Positions 62,977 through 64,000 of a stretch of 64,000 nucleotides of DNA are shown one piece after another. The position numbers and the translations under genes were made by a program. The DNA is from an uncultured Acholeplasmataceae bacterium. GTDB taxonomy: Bacteria; Bacillota_I; Bacilli_A; Acholeplasmatales; Acholeplasmataceae. The stretch covers positions 24,529 through 88,528 of the forward strand of contig CAKMKH010000017.1 of NCBI GenBank assembly GCA_927441705.1. Reading direction: 5' to 3'. Position 1 is the stretch's first letter. The number at the start of each line of letters is the position of its first letter. The notes beneath the pieces are model-generated. The model searched no databases. It had not been told where the DNA came from and saw only the letters and a program-made list of their open reading frames with translations.

Positions 62977-63810
62977 TTATTCGTTTAGATCTACAATTAA
63001 TCCTGGATGAAAATGTTGTAATCGCTCCTTTAAAACGTTTTTCATAATATCAAAAGCTCTATCTCCTGTACAATGACCTGAATAATAAACTAAGATGTTC
63101 TTGTCTAACATAATTTTAGCCATGTCTTGAATATGACTTATAGATTCTTCATATTTTTCAAACCTACTTTGTAGATGAAACCCACCAAAAACTTCTGTAA
63201 TACATTTTGGTTTAACAAGTTTTTCGGCTTGATCAATAATATTTAAGATACCTTTATGTGCACAACCTGCGAATAGTACTTGATGATTATTTTCTGTAAC
63301 TATCAAACTATGCTCATGTTCGAAATTATCTTGTATCATTTCTTCTTTTACTTGTTTAAACATAGTTTGATTACTTTTAGGAAAATCAAAATCATGCTCT
63401 ATTTTATTGATAATTCTTAACTCTTCATCAATTAATAAATCACCTTTTATAAATGTAAATCTGTTTTTATCAATATATTGAGACAATCCAATATACGTGT
63501 ATTCGTTTTCTTTTCTCATCGAATAAAATGTTTCAAACGCACTTTCTTGAAGATAAATTGTTGCGTGCTTATTTACTCTTATAAAATCTTCTAGTCCTCC
63601 ACCATGATCATAATGTCCATGGGAAATGATTAATACATCTACTAGGCTTAAATCGATATTAAATCTTCTTGCGTTAGACAAAAACAAAGAACTTTGTCCA
63701 ACATCAAACAACACTTTGTGCTTATTTGTTTCAATATAAAAACTGACACCATGCTCAGCACCAAAATTAGGATCTAGCTGATGATCTTCAATCAAAGTAT
63801 ATATTTTCAT
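62977..63810 (-). CDS. Metallo-beta-lactamase-fold hydrolase
   Basis: 277 residues with the metal-binding SHGHYDHGGG motif, later GCAHKGI and FGGFHL, and a C-terminal YYSGHCTGD. The layout fits the COG1237-type MBL proteins. True substrate unknown. ATG 63810 has GAGG about 8 bases upstream; a longer frame starts far upstream without a site. TTGACT/TATGAT promoter at 63860-63833. Confidence 0.88.
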   Translation of the reverse strand: MKIYTLIEDHQLDPNFGAEHGVSFYIETNKHKVLFDVGQSSLFLSNARRFNIDLSLVDVLIISHGHYDHGGGLEDFIRVNKHATIYLQESAFETFYSMRKENEYTYIGLSQYIDKNRFTFIKGDLLIDEELRIINKIEHDFDFPKSNQTMFKQVKEEMIQDNFEHEHSLIVTENNHQVLFAGCAHKGILNIIDQAEKLVKPKCITEVFGGFHLQSRFEKYEESISHIQDMAKIMLDKNILVYYSGHCTGDRAFDIMKNVLKERLQHFHPGLIVDLNE

Positions 63811-63832
63811 GACACGCCTCTTTTCTAACATA

Positions 63833-63860
63833 ATCATATCACTTAAGTTAATAAAGTCAA
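63833..63860 (-). promoter_or_regulatory. Promoter of the MBL-fold gene
   Basis: TTGACT (63860-63855), 16-base spacer, TATGAT (63838-63833) preceded by TGA. Confidence 0.7.
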
Positions 63861-63873
63861 CATATAACACATT

Positions 63874-63904
63874 AAAAAAACTCATTTCATAATCGAAATG
63901 AGTT
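63874..63904 (-). terminator. Terminator-like hairpin near the right edge
   Basis: AACTCATTTC and GAAATGAGTT around a 6-base loop with a minus-strand T-run. It would end a minus-strand transcript entering from the right. Bases 63905-64000 hold no gene I can support. Confidence 0.7.
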
Positions 63905-64000
63905 TATTTATTTAGTTCTTTAAAAATGTTTGTGGTATAAGATAGGCTTTCAAATAGGTTGTGGTCTTAATGGTTTAAAAAAAGAAGCCCTCATTACATG

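Noticed and set aside
63905-64000. Short minus-strand coding fragment with a T8-A3 run that could allow a -1 shift
   Set aside because: The stretch is too short to judge; both candidate frames are interrupted and no motif is recognisable.
1-64000. CRISPR arrays, prophage, complete insertion sequences, rRNA genes or origin (dnaA-box cluster)
   Set aside because: Read through for spaced repeats, transposases, integrases and rRNA; none was found.

Overview
The window is AT-rich, densely packed DNA from a bacterium that looks like a wall-less mollicute-type Firmicute close to Acholeplasma or Izemoplasma. Base composition, Bacillus-like gene order (rpsP-khpA-rimM-trmD-rplS, pstSCAB-phoU-phoPR, sufCDSUB), T-box leaders and strong Shine-Dalgarno sites point to Firmicutes/Tenericutes. 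There is no cell-wall gene here, but there are many lipoproteins and transporters with enlarged extracellular parts. TGA ends many genes (thiI, sufD, sufU, pstA, galK) and the only tRNA-Trp has a CCA anticodon, so the standard code is used, as in Acholeplasma and unlike Mycoplasma. Pyruvate:ferredoxin oxidoreductase suggests anaerobic or fermentative pyruvate use. The genus is inference only.

Layout. 1-9.9 kb: end of an M3 oligopeptidase, T-box-controlled trpS and (opposite strand) tyrS, a lipid kinase, a CcpA-like regulator, the rpsP-rplS ribosomal/tRNA-modification cluster, ylbF-ylbG, an RsuA-type pseudouridine synthase and peptide deformylase. 9.9-14.2 kb: TIM-barrel protein, SpoU methyltransferase, thiI, a GAF-type methionine sulfoxide reductase and rpsD with a structured leader. 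14.2-19.1 kb: glycolytic operon pgk-(XRE/cupin)-ptsH-tpiA, a ComK-like gene and msmX. 19.1-21.4 kb: two tandem trypsin-like lipoproteins (one has lost its triad) and a PucR-type regulator. 21.4-26.2 kb: SUF iron-sulfur operon. 26.2-26.5 kb: an unassigned structured RNA. 27.5-37.8 kb: oligopeptide transporter oppABCDF with unusual insertions plus two membrane genes. 38-44.8 kb: an S41-like lipoprotein, PFOR and peroxiredoxin. 45-48.2 kb: four tRNAs and two surface/membrane proteins. 48.2-55.6 kb: phosphate transport and PhoPR control. 55.6-64 kb: ABC exporter, small membrane proteins, galK-galT and a metallo-beta-lactamase-fold hydrolase.

How it fits together. The genes describe a fermentative cell that imports peptides, sugars (MsmX), phosphate and galactose, runs glycolysis to pyruvate and oxidises it with PFOR, using the SUF system for clusters. 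Carbon control is suggested by CcpA, an HPr that keeps the regulatory serine but has lost the PTS arginine, and cre-like sites at oppA, sufC and ccpA. The strongest unusual signals are: a PstS phosphate-binding protein whose two halves are in swapped order (apparent circular permutation) behind a clear three-repeat PhoP box; a ComK homologue whose Shine-Dalgarno directly follows the U-tract of the upstream terminator; coiled-coil insertions at different places in OppD and OppF; a large extracellular insert in OppC; a 4-helix protein with two H-x13-H pairs typical of haem-binding ferric-reductase cores; and a multi-hairpin RNA at 26.3-26.45 kb.
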